From a bacterium M00.F.Ca.ET.205.01.1.1 (GTDB lineage: Bacteria > Pseudomonadota > Alphaproteobacteria > Rhizobiales > Rhizobiaceae), in NCBI GenBank assembly GCA_004791255.1, contig SRUQ01000001.1, forward strand, positions 558,001 to 622,000: a stretch of 64,000 bases of DNA, given 5' to 3'. The translations under genes and the position numbers were made by a program. Positions 49,139 to 58,643 of this stretch are shown here, piece by piece. Below the pieces are notes generated by a model that searched no databases, had not been told where the DNA came from, and was given only the letters and a program-made list of their open reading frames with translations. Within the stretch, counting starts at the first letter, position 1, and each line of letters starts with the position of its first letter.

Positions 49139-49558
49139 ATGAGCAAATCACCAGCCACCCGCGAATTCGCCAGGCGTGAACGGCCGCTTTCGCCGCATCT
49201 GAGCGTATACCGGCCGCCGATCACCATGACGATGTCGATCATCCATCGCATCACCGGCGGAGCGCTCTATTTCGGGACGCTGCTGGTCGCCGTGTGGCTG
49301 ATGGCGGCGGCAAGCTCGCAAGGCGCTTTCGATTGGGTCAACTGGGCTTTCGGCAGCTGGCTCGGCCGGTTCGTCCTGTTCGGCTATACCTGGGCGCTGA
49401 TGCACCACATGCTGGGCGGTGTTCGCCATCTGATCTGGGACACCGGGGCGGGGCTGGAAAAACATACGGCTTCGAAGATCGCCTGGGCGACGCTTGCCGG
49501 CTCGATCGTGCTCACGCTGCTGATCTGGGTCGCCGGCTACATGGCGCGGGGAGCTTGA
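49139..49558 (+). CDS. sdhC: Succinate dehydrogenase cytochrome b556 subunit
   Basis: 139 residues with three membrane segments. The family motif [20 protein letters not shown] is followed by [11 protein letters not shown], and the haem-ligand histidine region is [18 protein letters not shown]. Anchors SdhAB and takes part in quinone reduction. The ATG at 49139 gives the usual N-terminus. sdhD begins 2 bases after the stop. Confidence 0.95.
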   Translation: MSKSPATREFARRERPLSPHLSVYRPPITMTMSIIHRITGGALYFGTLLVAVWLMAAASSQGAFDWVNWAFGSWLGRFVLFGYTWALMHHMLGGVRHLIWDTGAGLEKHTASKIAWATLAGSIVLTLLIWVAGYMARGA

Positions 49559-49560
49559 CC

Positions 49561-49956
49561 ATGAGCTCTGGAAAGACCGACATGCGCACGCCGCTGGCCA
49601 AGGTCCGCGGCCTCGGTTCGGCCCGCGAAGGCACCGGCCATTTCTGGCGCCAGCGGCTGACCGCCATCGCCAACATCCCGCTGATCCTGTTCTTCGTCGG
49701 CTTCCTGATCGCGCTCAACGGCGCCGGCTATGCGGAAGTGCGGGCAGCCCTTGCCAACCCGTTCGTGGCGCTGGTGCTGGCCCTGGTGCTGGTCTCCGGG
49801 CTCGTCCATATGCGCCTCGGCATGCAGGTGATCATCGAGGATTACGTGCATGGCGAAGGCATGAAGCTGGCGCTGATAGCGCTCAACACATTTTTCACCG
49901 TAGCGGTCGGCGTCGCTTCGCTCTTCGCCCTGCTCAAGCTGGCATTCGGAGGCTGA
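49561..49956 (+). CDS. sdhD: Succinate dehydrogenase membrane anchor subunit
   Basis: 131 residues, three membrane segments. [20 protein letters not shown] and [20 protein letters not shown] are SdhD signatures; the haem-ligand histidine is in the latter block. Forms the quinone site with SdhC. sdhA starts 1 base after the stop. Confidence 0.95.
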   Translation: MSSGKTDMRTPLAKVRGLGSAREGTGHFWRQRLTAIANIPLILFFVGFLIALNGAGYAEVRAALANPFVALVLALVLVSGLVHMRLGMQVIIEDYVHGEGMKLALIALNTFFTVAVGVASLFALLKLAFGG

Positions 49957-49957
49957 G

Positions 49958-51793
49958 TTGGCCAAGGACGCGAAATCAGCCAACACGGCAGGCTATACCT
50001 TTGTCGACCACAAGTTCGACGTGGTGGTCGTCGGCGCCGGCGGCGCCGGCCTGCGCGCCACGCTCGGCATGGCGGAGCAGGGCCTCCGCACGGCATGCAT
50101 CACCAAGGTGTTCCCGACGCGCTCGCACACGGTTGCGGCGCAAGGCGGCATTGCCGCTTCGCTTGCCAATATGGGTCCCGACAACTGGCAATGGCATCTC
50201 TTCGATACCGTCAAGGGTTCGGACTGGCTGGGTGACATCGACGCGCAGGAATACATGGTCCAGCAGGCGCCCGCCGCCGTCTATGAGCTCGAACATTACG
50301 GCGTGCCGTTCTCGCGCACCGAGGACGGCAAGATCTATCAGCGGCCGTTCGGCGGCATGATGATGAATTTCGGCGAGGGCCCGCCCGTGCAGCGCACATG
50401 CGCTGCAGCCGACCGTACCGGCCATGCCATGCTGCATACGCTCTACGGCCAGTCGCTGAAGCACAACGCGCAGTTCTTCATCGAGTATTTCGCGCTCGAC
50501 CTGATCATGGAGCCGGACGGCACCTGCACCGGCGTCGTCGCCTGGAACCTCGACGACGGCACCATCCACCGCTTCTCGGCCAAGATGGTGGTGCTGGCGA
50601 CCGGCGGCTATGGCCGCGCCTATTTCTCGGCGACCTCGGCGCACACCTGCACCGGCGACGGCGGCGGCATGGCAGCCAGAGCCGGATTCCCGTTGCAGGA
50701 CATGGAATTCGTGCAGTTCCACCCAACCGGCATCTACGGCGCCGGCTGCCTGATCACCGAGGGCGCTCGCGGCGAGGGCGGCTATCTCGTCAATTCCGAA
50801 GGCGAGCGCTTCATGGAGCGCTATGCGCCGTCGGCCAAGGACCTTGCATCGCGCGATGTGGTGTCGCGCTGCATGACGCTGGAGATCCGCGAGGGGCGCG
50901 GCGTCGGCCCGAAGAAGGACCACATCTTCCTGCACCTCGACCATCTTGACCCCGCCGTCCTGCATGAGCGGCTGCCCGGCATTTCGGAATCGGCCAAGAT
51001 CTTCGCCGGCGTCGACCTGACCAAGGAGCCGATCCCGGTGCTGCCGACGGTGCACTACAATATGGGCGGCGTGCCGACCAATTACTGGGGCGAGGCGCTG
51101 AACCCGACCTCTGAGAGCCCGGACAGAGTGTCGCCCGGACTGATGGCGGTGGGCGAGGCCGGCTGCGCCTCCGTGCACGGCGCCAACCGGCTGGGCTCGA
51201 ACTCGCTGATCGACCTCGTCGTGTTCGGCCGCGCGGCGGCAATCCGCGCCGGCCAGGTCATCGACCGCAAGTCGGCCATCCCTTCGCCCAACGAAGCCTC
51301 GGTCGAGAAGATCATGGATCGCTTCGACCGGCTGCGTCACGCCAATGGCTCGACGCCGACGGCGGTGCTGCGGGAGAAGATGCAGAAGGCGATGCAGGAG
51401 GACGCGGCGGTGTTCCGCACTCAGGAGTCGCTGGACAATGGCTGCAAGCGCATTTCGCAGATCTGGGGCGAGCTCAGGGATATCAAGGTCTATGACCGCT
51501 CGATGATCTGGAACTCCGACCTGGTCGAGACGCTGGAGCTGGAAAACCTGATGGCCAACGCCATCACCACGGTCTATGGCGCCGCGGCGCGCAAGGAGAG
51601 CCGAGGTGCGCATGCGCGCGAGGATTTTTCGGCCCGCGACGATGCCAACTGGCGCAAGCACACGCTGGCGCGGCTCAACGAGGCCGGCGAGGTGGCGCTC
51701 AGCTATCGGCCGGTGCACACCGAACTGCTGCGCAAGGAAGCCGACGGCGGTATCAACCCGGCCAAGATCGCGCCGAAGGCGAGAGTGTACTGA
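49958..51793 (+). CDS. sdhA: Succinate dehydrogenase flavoprotein subunit
   Basis: 611 residues. FAD motif [20 protein letters not shown], covalent-FAD histidine in [12 protein letters not shown], substrate arginine/histidine in the [20 protein letters not shown] and RSHT blocks, and [19 protein letters not shown]. Start is TTG at 49958, directly behind sdhD, giving [20 protein letters not shown]; no in-frame ATG precedes the FAD motif. A small DUF3052 gene separates it from sdhB. Confidence 0.96.
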   Translation: MAKDAKSANTAGYTFVDHKFDVVVVGAGGAGLRATLGMAEQGLRTACITKVFPTRSHTVAAQGGIAASLANMGPDNWQWHLFDTVKGSDWLGDIDAQEYMVQQAPAAVYELEHYGVPFSRTEDGKIYQRPFGGMMMNFGEGPPVQRTCAAADRTGHAMLHTLYGQSLKHNAQFFIEYFALDLIMEPDGTCTGVVAWNLDDGTIHRFSAKMVVLATGGYGRAYFSATSAHTCTGDGGGMAARAGFPLQDMEFVQFHPTGIYGAGCLITEGARGEGGYLVNSEGERFMERYAPSAKDLASRDVVSRCMTLEIREGRGVGPKKDHIFLHLDHLDPAVLHERLPGISESAKIFAGVDLTKEPIPVLPTVHYNMGGVPTNYWGEALNPTSESPDRVSPGLMAVGEAGCASVHGANRLGSNSLIDLVVFGRAAAIRAGQVIDRKSAIPSPNEASVEKIMDRFDRLRHANGSTPTAVLREKMQKAMQEDAAVFRTQESLDNGCKRISQIWGELRDIKVYDRSMIWNSDLVETLELENLMANAITTVYGAAARKESRGAHAREDFSARDDANWRKHTLARLNEAGEVALSYRPVHTELLRKEADGGINPAKIAPKARVY

Positions 51794-51795
51794 CG

Positions 51796-52233
51796 ATGGT
51801 GCTGGCGGCCTCGGGATATTCCGGCACGCCCCTTCCGGCCAAGCTCGGCCTCAGGGATGGCATGGTCGCTGCCTTCATCGCGCTGCCACGGGAACTCGAG
51901 GATCTCGCTGAGGCCGTCGACTTCGCGCAGCTCGACCGGCTGGCTGATTGGTCCGGAATTTCGGGCGTGGCGCAAAAATACGATGCCGTGCATGCCTTCA
52001 CCAAACAACGCGCCGAGATCGAGGATCGCCTCGGCGATGTCGAAGCGGCGATCAAGCGCAATGGCATGGTCTGGGTGTCGTGGCCGAAGAAAGCCTCGAA
52101 GGTGGTGACCGACGTCACCGAGGGCGTCGTGCGCGCCGAGGCGCTAAAACTCGACCTTGTCGACGTGAAGGTCGCCGCCGTGAACGAAATCTGGTCCGGG
52201 CTGAAGCTCGTCATCCGAAAGGACCTGAGGTAA
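51796..52233 (+). CDS. DUF3052 family protein between sdhA and sdhB
   Basis: 145 residues: [20 protein letters not shown], then [13 protein letters not shown], then [20 protein letters not shown] and [20 protein letters not shown]. This is the DUF3052 pattern. It starts 2 bases after sdhA and its stop overlaps sdhB (TAATG), so it is in the sdh operon. Function unknown; no cofactor motif seen. Confidence 0.8.
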   Translation: MVLAASGYSGTPLPAKLGLRDGMVAAFIALPRELEDLAEAVDFAQLDRLADWSGISGVAQKYDAVHAFTKQRAEIEDRLGDVEAAIKRNGMVWVSWPKKASKVVTDVTEGVVRAEALKLDLVDVKVAAVNEIWSGLKLVIRKDLR

Positions 52234-53012
52234 TGGTCGAACTCACGCTTCCCAAGAACTCGAAGGTCCAGCAGGGCAAGACGTGGCCAAAGCCCGAGGG
52301 CGCCTCCAATCTCAGGGAATACCGCATCTACCGCTGGTCGCCGGACGATGACGAGAACCCGCGCATCGACACTTACTTCGTCGACATGGACGATTGCGGG
52401 CCGATGGTGCTCGACGCGCTGCTCTGGATCAAGAACAAGATCGACCCGACGCTGACGCTGCGCCGCTCCTGCCGCGAGGGCATTTGCGGCTCCTGCGCCA
52501 TGAACATCGACGGCTCGAACACGCTCGCCTGCACCAAGGGCTGCGACGACATATCGGGCGCGGTCAAGGTCTATCCGCTGCCGCATATGCCGGTGATCAA
52601 GGATCTGGTGCCCGACCTCACCAATTTCTACGCCCAGCACGCCTCGATCGAGCCCTGGCTGAAGACGGTGTCGCCGGAGCCGGCCAAGGAGTGGCTGCAG
52701 AGCCACGAGGACCGCGAAAAGCTCGACGGGCTCTACGAGTGCATCCTGTGCGCCTGCTGCTCCACCTCCTGCCCGAGCTACTGGTGGAACGGCGACCGCT
52801 ATCTCGGCCCGGCCACCCTGCTGCAGGCCTATCGCTGGCTGATCGACAGCCGTGACGAGGCCAAGGGCGAACGGCTCGACAATCTCGAAGACCCGTTCCG
52901 GCTCTACCGCTGCCACACCATCATGAACTGCGCGCAGACCTGCCCCAAGGGCCTCAACCCGGCCAAGGCGATCGCCGAGATCAAGAAGATGATGGTCGAG
53001 AGAAGGGTTTAG
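52233..53012 (+). CDS. sdhB: Succinate dehydrogenase iron-sulfur subunit
   Basis: 259 residues. 2Fe-2S cysteines in [20 protein letters not shown] with a downstream C in LACTKGC; 4Fe-4S and 3Fe-4S cysteines in [20 protein letters not shown] and [16 protein letters not shown]. Transfers electrons from SdhA flavin to quinone. Its ATG overlaps the DUF3052 stop. Confidence 0.97.
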   Translation: MVELTLPKNSKVQQGKTWPKPEGASNLREYRIYRWSPDDDENPRIDTYFVDMDDCGPMVLDALLWIKNKIDPTLTLRRSCREGICGSCAMNIDGSNTLACTKGCDDISGAVKVYPLPHMPVIKDLVPDLTNFYAQHASIEPWLKTVSPEPAKEWLQSHEDREKLDGLYECILCACCSTSCPSYWWNGDRYLGPATLLQAYRWLIDSRDEAKGERLDNLEDPFRLYRCHTIMNCAQTCPKGLNPAKAIAEIKKMMVERRV

Positions 53013-53480
53013 CGCCTAACTCAGCCATCTTCCTGACCGAAGACTTTCTGACTTCTCAAAAAAGAGCAGACGTCCGCTGCCCTGATGGTGCGGGCCGTGC
53101 GTGGCCTCCTCCGGGGCACCGCGCGGCCTCATCCTGCTGATGGGCCTACGCCGGTCTTTTTGTTGAATGCGAACCGGCGAGGGCGAGAAGCGGTTCATGC
53201 ACTGCTGGAACTGAACGCCGCAGGTCGCAGCCAACGCCCCCTGAAGCCCCTTATGCCACTGGTCGGCGCCCGCCTCGAAGCGCGGAGCGCTGTTGCCATA
53301 GCGCCCGTCATTGCTTTCAAGCGTGCCGCTTGATCGAGATCGCCGTTACTTCCTGGCTCGTATATTAGCGATTACGAAAGTAATTGGTCGCGGTTTGTGC
53401 CGATTTTACTGCATCTCCTTAGTATCGTCTTAAGTGATACCGATTACCTACTTCGGATATTATCATTCGGGTAGGCAGTG
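53013..53480. other. Non-coding region, AT-rich toward the OpgB-like gene
   Basis: 468 bases. The first 320 have no recognised gene; frames at 53085-53333 (plus) and 53016-53234 (minus) lack homology or ribosome sites. The last 130 bases are markedly AT-rich (TCGTATATTAGCGATTACGA, TAGTATCGTCTTAAGTGATA), unlike the rest of the window, and probably contain the promoter of the next gene. Confidence 0.5.
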
Positions 53481-55124
53481 ATGCTCGACCTCATATCGAA
53501 CCGTTACTGGCTGTTTCGGTCATTGATGAGTGCCGCGACAGTGGGCTCGCTCACGTGGCTGATGTCGCTGATCTATTTTCAGGAAAAGAGGCTGCTTATA
53601 GCTCTAGGCCCTGGAATTCTGCTCGCGCTTCTGTTGCTGGATCATTTCCGGGAGACGAAGACGGATCAGTCGAAAGGCAGGTGGTTCAGGGCATATTTGT
53701 CGCTCGTTCCCTGCTTTTTCTTCCTCGTCTATGTCTATCTCGAAAGCGTCTTCGGCTATTTTGACTGGGCTGCCATGTCCATGCATGTCGGCGGCGGGAT
53801 CCTTACCCCCGATGTCGTTCTTGAATATCTGAAGAATACGGGAAGCACGATACTGGTCATCCTGGTTGTCCTTTTCGGCCTTGGCGCGCTGAAGGCCCAC
53901 GGTACGCTGACCAGAGGATTGGACGTTGCCTCGATGGCGCTGCTCCTGGCGGCAAACCCGATGCTGACGCGCCCGATCGCGGCGGTGCTGCATGCCAACC
54001 CTCGGCACGATTTCCTGTCCAAGCAGTTCGTCGACATCACCCCTTTGACAAGGCCGGAGGCTCGAACGGTGTCGACGGCCGCCGCGCCAAAGAACCTCAT
54101 TCATGTTTTCATCGAAAGCGCCGAGCGCACTTACATGGACGAGGCGGAATTCGGTGACGTCATGGACCCGCTGCTCGAATTCGACAGGCATGGCCTTTCG
54201 GCAACCAACATGGTGCAGCTTGCCTACACCAACAATTCGATCGCGGGCATGGTTGCCGCCAACTGCGGAACCCCGCTGCTGATCTCCTATTTCACAACGC
54301 GCCAATATCTCGAAAATAATTCCCAGTTCCTGCCGGGCCTGACCTGTCTGGGCGATGTGTTGAAAGCACGGGGCTATCAGCAGAATTTCATTTCCGGTTG
54401 GCCGCTCGGTTTCACAGGTCAGGGCGCATTCTATTCAAGCCATGGATACTCGTCGCTTTTTGGCGGACCCGAGGTGGTGGCCGCCGTTGGCGGACCCGGC
54501 AGTTCGTTCGGCGCCGACGATGCCCAGGTTCTGGATATGAGCTTCGACGTTTTGCGGCGCGCGCAGCGGGACGCCAAACCGTTCTCGCTGACGATCGCAG
54601 TCAGTGGCGGCCATGCGATGGACGGCTACCTGACTGACAAATGCATCGGCAAGACGGGGCTTTCTCCAAAAACGCCCAACATTCTCCATGCCGTGAAATG
54701 CACGAACATGCTGATTGCGGACTTTGTTCATCGCGCCCAGGCCGAAGGTCTGATGAAGAACACCATTCTGGTGCTGCAAAGCGACCATCTCAGCGCACCG
54801 AGCACGGTGACGGATCGCTTGAACAAGTATGAACGGCGCAACTTCTTCTCCCTGTCCGGCGAGGGCGTTGCCGCCAAAGTGTATTCCGGGCTTTCGGGCA
54901 CGATCGACATATTCCCGACGATCCTGGACGCACTGGACGTGCCGCTCGCCGATGATCAGGCTGCCTTCGGCATCTCGCTGCTCGGGGATCGACCGACGCT
55001 GTCCCAGGTGTTTGGCCAAACCCAATTCGACGAGGCGATCTATGCCGAGGATGTGCTCGTCAGATCGTTCTGGCAGCTGAAACCGGCGTCGACGGCCTTA
55101 GCGCCGGGGGCCGAGCGACCCTGA
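53481..55124 (+). CDS. OpgB/LtaS-like phosphoglycerol transferase
   Basis: 547 residues. Four to five N-terminal membrane segments (to about residue 160), then an alkaline-phosphatase-superfamily periplasmic domain. LIHVFIESAERTYMDEAEFG and AGMVAANCGTPL align with OpgB (osmoregulated glucan phosphoglycerol transferase). The usual nucleophile motif TIAGM is here SIAGM with S253. Later metal motifs are LVLQSDHLSAPS and IDIFPTILDALDV. It might decorate cyclic beta-glucans. ATG 53481 chosen over GTG 53478. Confidence 0.85.
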   Translation: MLDLISNRYWLFRSLMSAATVGSLTWLMSLIYFQEKRLLIALGPGILLALLLLDHFRETKTDQSKGRWFRAYLSLVPCFFFLVYVYLESVFGYFDWAAMSMHVGGGILTPDVVLEYLKNTGSTILVILVVLFGLGALKAHGTLTRGLDVASMALLLAANPMLTRPIAAVLHANPRHDFLSKQFVDITPLTRPEARTVSTAAAPKNLIHVFIESAERTYMDEAEFGDVMDPLLEFDRHGLSATNMVQLAYTNNSIAGMVAANCGTPLLISYFTTRQYLENNSQFLPGLTCLGDVLKARGYQQNFISGWPLGFTGQGAFYSSHGYSSLFGGPEVVAAVGGPGSSFGADDAQVLDMSFDVLRRAQRDAKPFSLTIAVSGGHAMDGYLTDKCIGKTGLSPKTPNILHAVKCTNMLIADFVHRAQAEGLMKNTILVLQSDHLSAPSTVTDRLNKYERRNFFSLSGEGVAAKVYSGLSGTIDIFPTILDALDVPLADDQAAFGISLLGDRPTLSQVFGQTQFDEAIYAEDVLVRSFWQLKPASTALAPGAERP

Positions 55125-55223
55125 CTGTCTAGGCGAACTGTCGCATCTGTTCGGCGCCAGACGGCGGCGAAATCAAGCAGATGATGGTTGGACGGCGGCT
55201 GCCCTGGCGGATATAGGCACGGG

Positions 55224-56039
55224 ATGAAGCCGCCTCTGCCCGCAGATTTTTCACCCGACGCGGTCGCCGCCATTCGCGCACGCCTCGATCAGGCGCGGGC
55301 ACAGCGGGCGACCATTCTGTTCGCCATTGAAAGCGGCAGCCGCGCCTGGGGATTTCCTTCCCCGGACAGCGATTACGACTGCCGCTTCGTCTATGTCCGT
55401 TCCATCGCCGATCACCTTGTGCTGGAGCAACCACGCGACGTGATCGAGTTTCCAATCGAAGGCGATATCGATGCCGGCGGCTGGGACCTCCGCAAAGCGC
55501 TGCTGCTGGCGCTCGGTGGCAATGCCGTCATTGGCGAGTGGGCAAAATCGTCGATCGTCTACGAGGAGGTCGAGGGATTTCGTTCGCGCCTGCGCGACCT
55601 GCTCGCCGAGATCGTCGATCCGGTCAAGGTGTCCCACCACTATCTTGGCCTCGCTCGCTCGCATGTTACCAAGATCGGCAGCTTTTCCGGCGAAGTGAAA
55701 CTGAAGAAGCTGTTCTATCTCATTCGCCCGCTGGTGGCGCTCGACTGGATGGAGCAGAAGGATTTTGCCAGACTGCCACCGATGGACCTTGTCGAATGCC
55801 TCGATGAGGTGGAAATGCCGGCAGGTGCAAACGACGAGATTCGGCGCCTCATCGACAAAAAGAGCCACACCCGGGAATTGGGGTCCGGTCTCATCCCGGT
55901 CGAAATCGCCCGCTATCTCGAAGCGCGCTATGGCCATCACGGACTGAATCTTGCAGCCTCGGTCAGGGATGAAGCCCGGCAGGCCCGCAATCATGCTCTT
56001 GCAACGGCTTTCTATCGCCAGGAGGCAATTCTTTCATGA
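55224..56039 (+). CDS. Predicted nucleotidyltransferase (DNA polymerase beta-like)
   Basis: 271 residues. The nucleotidyltransferase motif is [20 protein letters not shown], followed by the helical [20 protein letters not shown] block, matching COG3541-type proteins. Such proteins may modify nucleotides or RNA; nothing more specific is visible. Its stop overlaps the yceH start (ATGA), so the two are likely coupled. Confidence 0.85.
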   Translation: MKPPLPADFSPDAVAAIRARLDQARAQRATILFAIESGSRAWGFPSPDSDYDCRFVYVRSIADHLVLEQPRDVIEFPIEGDIDAGGWDLRKALLLALGGNAVIGEWAKSSIVYEEVEGFRSRLRDLLAEIVDPVKVSHHYLGLARSHVTKIGSFSGEVKLKKLFYLIRPLVALDWMEQKDFARLPPMDLVECLDEVEMPAGANDEIRRLIDKKSHTRELGSGLIPVEIARYLEARYGHHGLNLAASVRDEARQARNHALATAFYRQEAILS

Positions 56040-56665
56040 GCTCCGACCTCCCCATCCTCAATCCCATCGAAGCCCGTGTGCTCGGCTGCCTGATCGAGAA
56101 GAAGGAGCTGACGCCGGATGTCTATCCGCTGACGCTCAATGCAGCCCTTGCCGCCGCCAACCAGAAGACGGCGCGCGAGCCGGTCATGGCGCTGGAACAG
56201 ACGGAGGTGCACCGGGGACTGAAGCTGCTTGAGCAGAAGGGGCTGGTGCGGCAGATGTTCGGCTCGCGCGTGGAGCGCTATGAGCATCAGATGGCGCAGC
56301 GCTTCTCGCTGACCACGCCGCAGTCCGCCCTGCTCGGCCTGCTTCTGTTGCGCGGGCCGCAGACGGCCCATGAACTGCTGGCGCGAAGCGAACGCATGGC
56401 GCGGTTTTCGTCGATCGAGGATCTGCGCGGCGAACTCGACATGCTGATCGGCCGCAAGCCGCCGCTCGTTCAGGAAATTCCGCGCGGGCCAGGCCAGCGC
56501 GAGGACCGCTACGTGCATCTCCTCGCCGGCCCGGTGGACGTGGCAGCGCTATCGGCGCAGCGGAGTGCGTCGGCCATGCCAGCTTCCGACCTCGAAGCGA
56601 GAGTGGAAGCGCTGGAGCAAGAAGTCGCGGCCCTTCGCGCCCGGCTCGACGCGCTGGGCGCCTAG
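56036..56665 (+). CDS. yceH: YceH/DUF480 family protein
   Basis: 209 residues. The DUF480 blocks [20 protein letters not shown] and [20 protein letters not shown], then [24 protein letters not shown] winged-helix pairs, then a C-terminal coiled coil ([20 protein letters not shown]). Function unknown in enterics and here. Confidence 0.93.
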   Translation: MSSDLPILNPIEARVLGCLIEKKELTPDVYPLTLNAALAAANQKTAREPVMALEQTEVHRGLKLLEQKGLVRQMFGSRVERYEHQMAQRFSLTTPQSALLGLLLLRGPQTAHELLARSERMARFSSIEDLRGELDMLIGRKPPLVQEIPRGPGQREDRYVHLLAGPVDVAALSAQRSASAMPASDLEARVEALEQEVAALRARLDALGA

Positions 56666-56750
56666 GTACAAGCTCCGCCTGGCGATACGGGTCCCGGTGG
56701 TACCCGGCGCGCGGCAAACCATACGCGCCGGGTAGTGGGAAGCGGCGCGC

Positions 56751-57176
56751 TCAGCCCAGCTTCGCGTCGAGCGACACATTGATGGCGCCGAGCGCCTTTG
56801 ACACCGGGCATCCGGCCTTGGCCTTCTCGGCTAATTCCTTGAATTTAGCCGCATCGATGCCGGGCACCTTGCCGACCACGGTGAGGGCGCTGCCGGTGAT
56901 GCCGGTGCCCGGGACCAGCGTCACCACCGCCTTGGCGTCGAGTTCCGTCGCGGGCGTGCCGTTCTCGGCCAGGAAGTGGGAGAACTGCATGGCAAAGCAG
57001 CCGGCGTGCGCGGCGGCAATCAGCTCTTCCGGATTGGTGCCGGATTTGCCGCTCTCGTCCTCGAATCGCGCCTTGAACGAATAGGGTGTGCCCTTCAAGG
57101 TGCCGCTTTGGCTGTCGAGCGTGCCTTTGCCTTCTTTCAGATTGCCTTTCCAGACGGCGTTTGCGGTGCGGTCCAT
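56751..57176 (-). CDS. osmC: OsmC family peroxiredoxin
   Basis: 141 residues. The paired cysteines lie in AAAHAGCFAMQFSHFLAENG and AEKAKAGCPVSKALGAINVS. The N-terminal RTANAVWKGNLKEGKGTL is typical OsmC. The start at 57176 has AGGAGGAATTC before it; the longer frame to 57398 lacks family residues. A second hydroperoxide-reducing protein in the window besides ohr. Confidence 0.93.
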   Translation of the reverse strand: MDRTANAVWKGNLKEGKGTLDSQSGTLKGTPYSFKARFEDESGKSGTNPEELIAAAHAGCFAMQFSHFLAENGTPATELDAKAVVTLVPGTGITGSALTVVGKVPGIDAAKFKELAEKAKAGCPVSKALGAINVSLDAKLG

Positions 57177-57376
57177 GAATTCCTCCTTGCGTGATCGGGG
57201 TTTCTCTTCCCGACTATAGCGCCGGCGCGCCGGAAGACCATCCGTGCTCTTGCGGCGTGCGGGCAATACCGGTGCTGCCGTGCGAAAAAATCCAGAAAAA
57301 ATGTGCGTGCAAAAATGTCGGCTTTCCTGCGGGCCAGCCGTCCTGTGTGCGGCCACATGGCCGGATGGAGGTTCGC

Positions 57377-57604
57377 ATGGACAATCTGTTTTTCGCACTG
57401 TGGAAGCCCGAAGGCCGCAAGGCCGTGCGGCCGGAGGATTTCTGGCTGGATCCGCCAGCGTCCGGCTTCCGCCGGCTTCTGCTCGCGGTCGCCATCATAG
57501 GGACCGCGGCAACTCTTCTCGATCATGCGGCGGCGGTCGATGCCGCGGCTGACACCATCACCACCGCATCCTATCATTCGTCGCAACACGGGAGCTGGAA
57601 ATGA
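57377..57604 (+). CDS. Small membrane protein preceding a YCII gene
   Basis: 75 residues: MDNLFFALWKPEGRKAVRPE, then a membrane helix (FRRLLLAVAIIGTAATLL), then a short polar tail ending HSSQHGSWK. No family recognised. It is preceded by GGAGGTTCGC and its stop overlaps the next start (ATGA), giving good support as a gene. Confidence 0.65.
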   Translation: MDNLFFALWKPEGRKAVRPEDFWLDPPASGFRRLLLAVAIIGTAATLLDHAAAVDAAADTITTASYHSSQHGSWK

Positions 57605-57957
57605 AATATGTCTGCCTGGTCTATGGCGAGGAACAGGACCTCTATGCGCTCACCCCGGAAGGAGCGGCCAAGCTCGATGCGGATTCGCTGGCCTATGACA
57701 GGTCGCTCGACCAACAGGGCAAGCTGATCATCGCGCAGGCGCTGCAGTCGGTCAGGACGTCGAAGTCGGTGCGGCGGCGCCAGGGCAAGCGGCTGATCGT
57801 CGATGGCCCGTTCGCCGAAACCAAGGAACAGTTGCTCGGTTTCGTCATGGTCGAGGCCGGCACTCTCGACGAGGCGCTGGAGATAGCAGCCGGCATTCCG
57901 CTGGCCGAAATCGGCACGATCGAGGTCAGGGCGGTCTACGACATACCGGGGTCATGA
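57601..57957 (+). CDS. YCII (DGPF) domain protein
   Basis: 118 residues. MKYVCLVYGEEQDLYALTPE and KRLIVDGPFAETKEQLLGFV with the DGPF motif. These proteins are often linked to ECF sigma factors, but none is adjacent here. Coupled to the preceding small membrane protein. Confidence 0.87.
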   Translation: MKYVCLVYGEEQDLYALTPEGAAKLDADSLAYDRSLDQQGKLIIAQALQSVRTSKSVRRRQGKRLIVDGPFAETKEQLLGFVMVEAGTLDEALEIAAGIPLAEIGTIEVRAVYDIPGS

Positions 57958-58103
57958 ACACGGCGTCATGATCCTGCGCGGTCGCCAGCCTCGAGCCCAC
58001 CAATCGCGTCAATGGCTTGATTTCTTCGCTGGCCGCAACTCTTGCGTGTTGAAGCGGGCCAAGTGTTCTCCTATCGTCGCGCGGGTTTCTCGGGGGATTC
58101 GAC

Positions 58104-58634
58104 ATGCCTTTCCTGATTGCTGTGCTTGGCGTGCTGGGGGCCGCGGCGTTGTGGTGGTACCGGATGAAGGCCATGAACGACGCCGCGCGCGAGGTCGCCG
58201 ATGTCGTCGGCCGCGTGCAAGGCAACATTCGCCGCAAGAAGCTGCGCAAGCAGGCCGCGCTGTCGCCGCTCACCGCCATCGACGATCCCGTCGTGGCGGC
58301 CGCGACGCTGATTGCCGCGATGATTTCGGAGCATGGCCCGATGCTGCCCCAGCGTGAAGCGGTCCTCCGCGAGGTGATTTCACAGATCGCGGACGGCCAG
58401 AAGAAGACCGACGAGGCGGTTGTCTACGCCAAGTGGGCTGCCTCGCAGATCGACGATACCACGATCGTCATCGACAAGCTGGCGCCGTTCCTGCGCGAAC
58501 GCCTCGACCCGAACGAACGGGACGATCTGCTGCAAATGCTGAACCGGGTCGCGCAGGGTGGCGAGCAGAGCCTCAAGATCGCCGACCAGCGGATGTTGCG
58601 GCTGCGGCAGAAGCTCGGTTTTGAGGTCAACTGA
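58104..58634 (+). CDS. Membrane-anchored protein with TerB-like helical region
   Basis: 176 residues. One N-terminal membrane helix (PFLIAVLGVLGAAALWWYRM), then a basic linker (RRKKLRKQA) and a helical domain including DPVVAAATLIAAMISEHGPM then LREVISQIADGQKKTDEAVV. The layout resembles TerB-like helical proteins, but I am not certain. It ends shortly before the convergent ubiquinone hydroxylase gene. Confidence 0.7.
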   Translation: MPFLIAVLGVLGAAALWWYRMKAMNDAAREVADVVGRVQGNIRRKKLRKQAALSPLTAIDDPVVAAATLIAAMISEHGPMLPQREAVLREVISQIADGQKKTDEAVVYAKWAASQIDDTTIVIDKLAPFLRERLDPNERDDLLQMLNRVAQGGEQSLKIADQRMLRLRQKLGFEVN

Positions 58635-58643
58635 CCAGCAGGC

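Noticed and set aside
53085..53333. 82-codon frame after sdhB
   Set aside because: No start signal, homology or neighbour coupling; overlaps another equally weak frame on the other strand.
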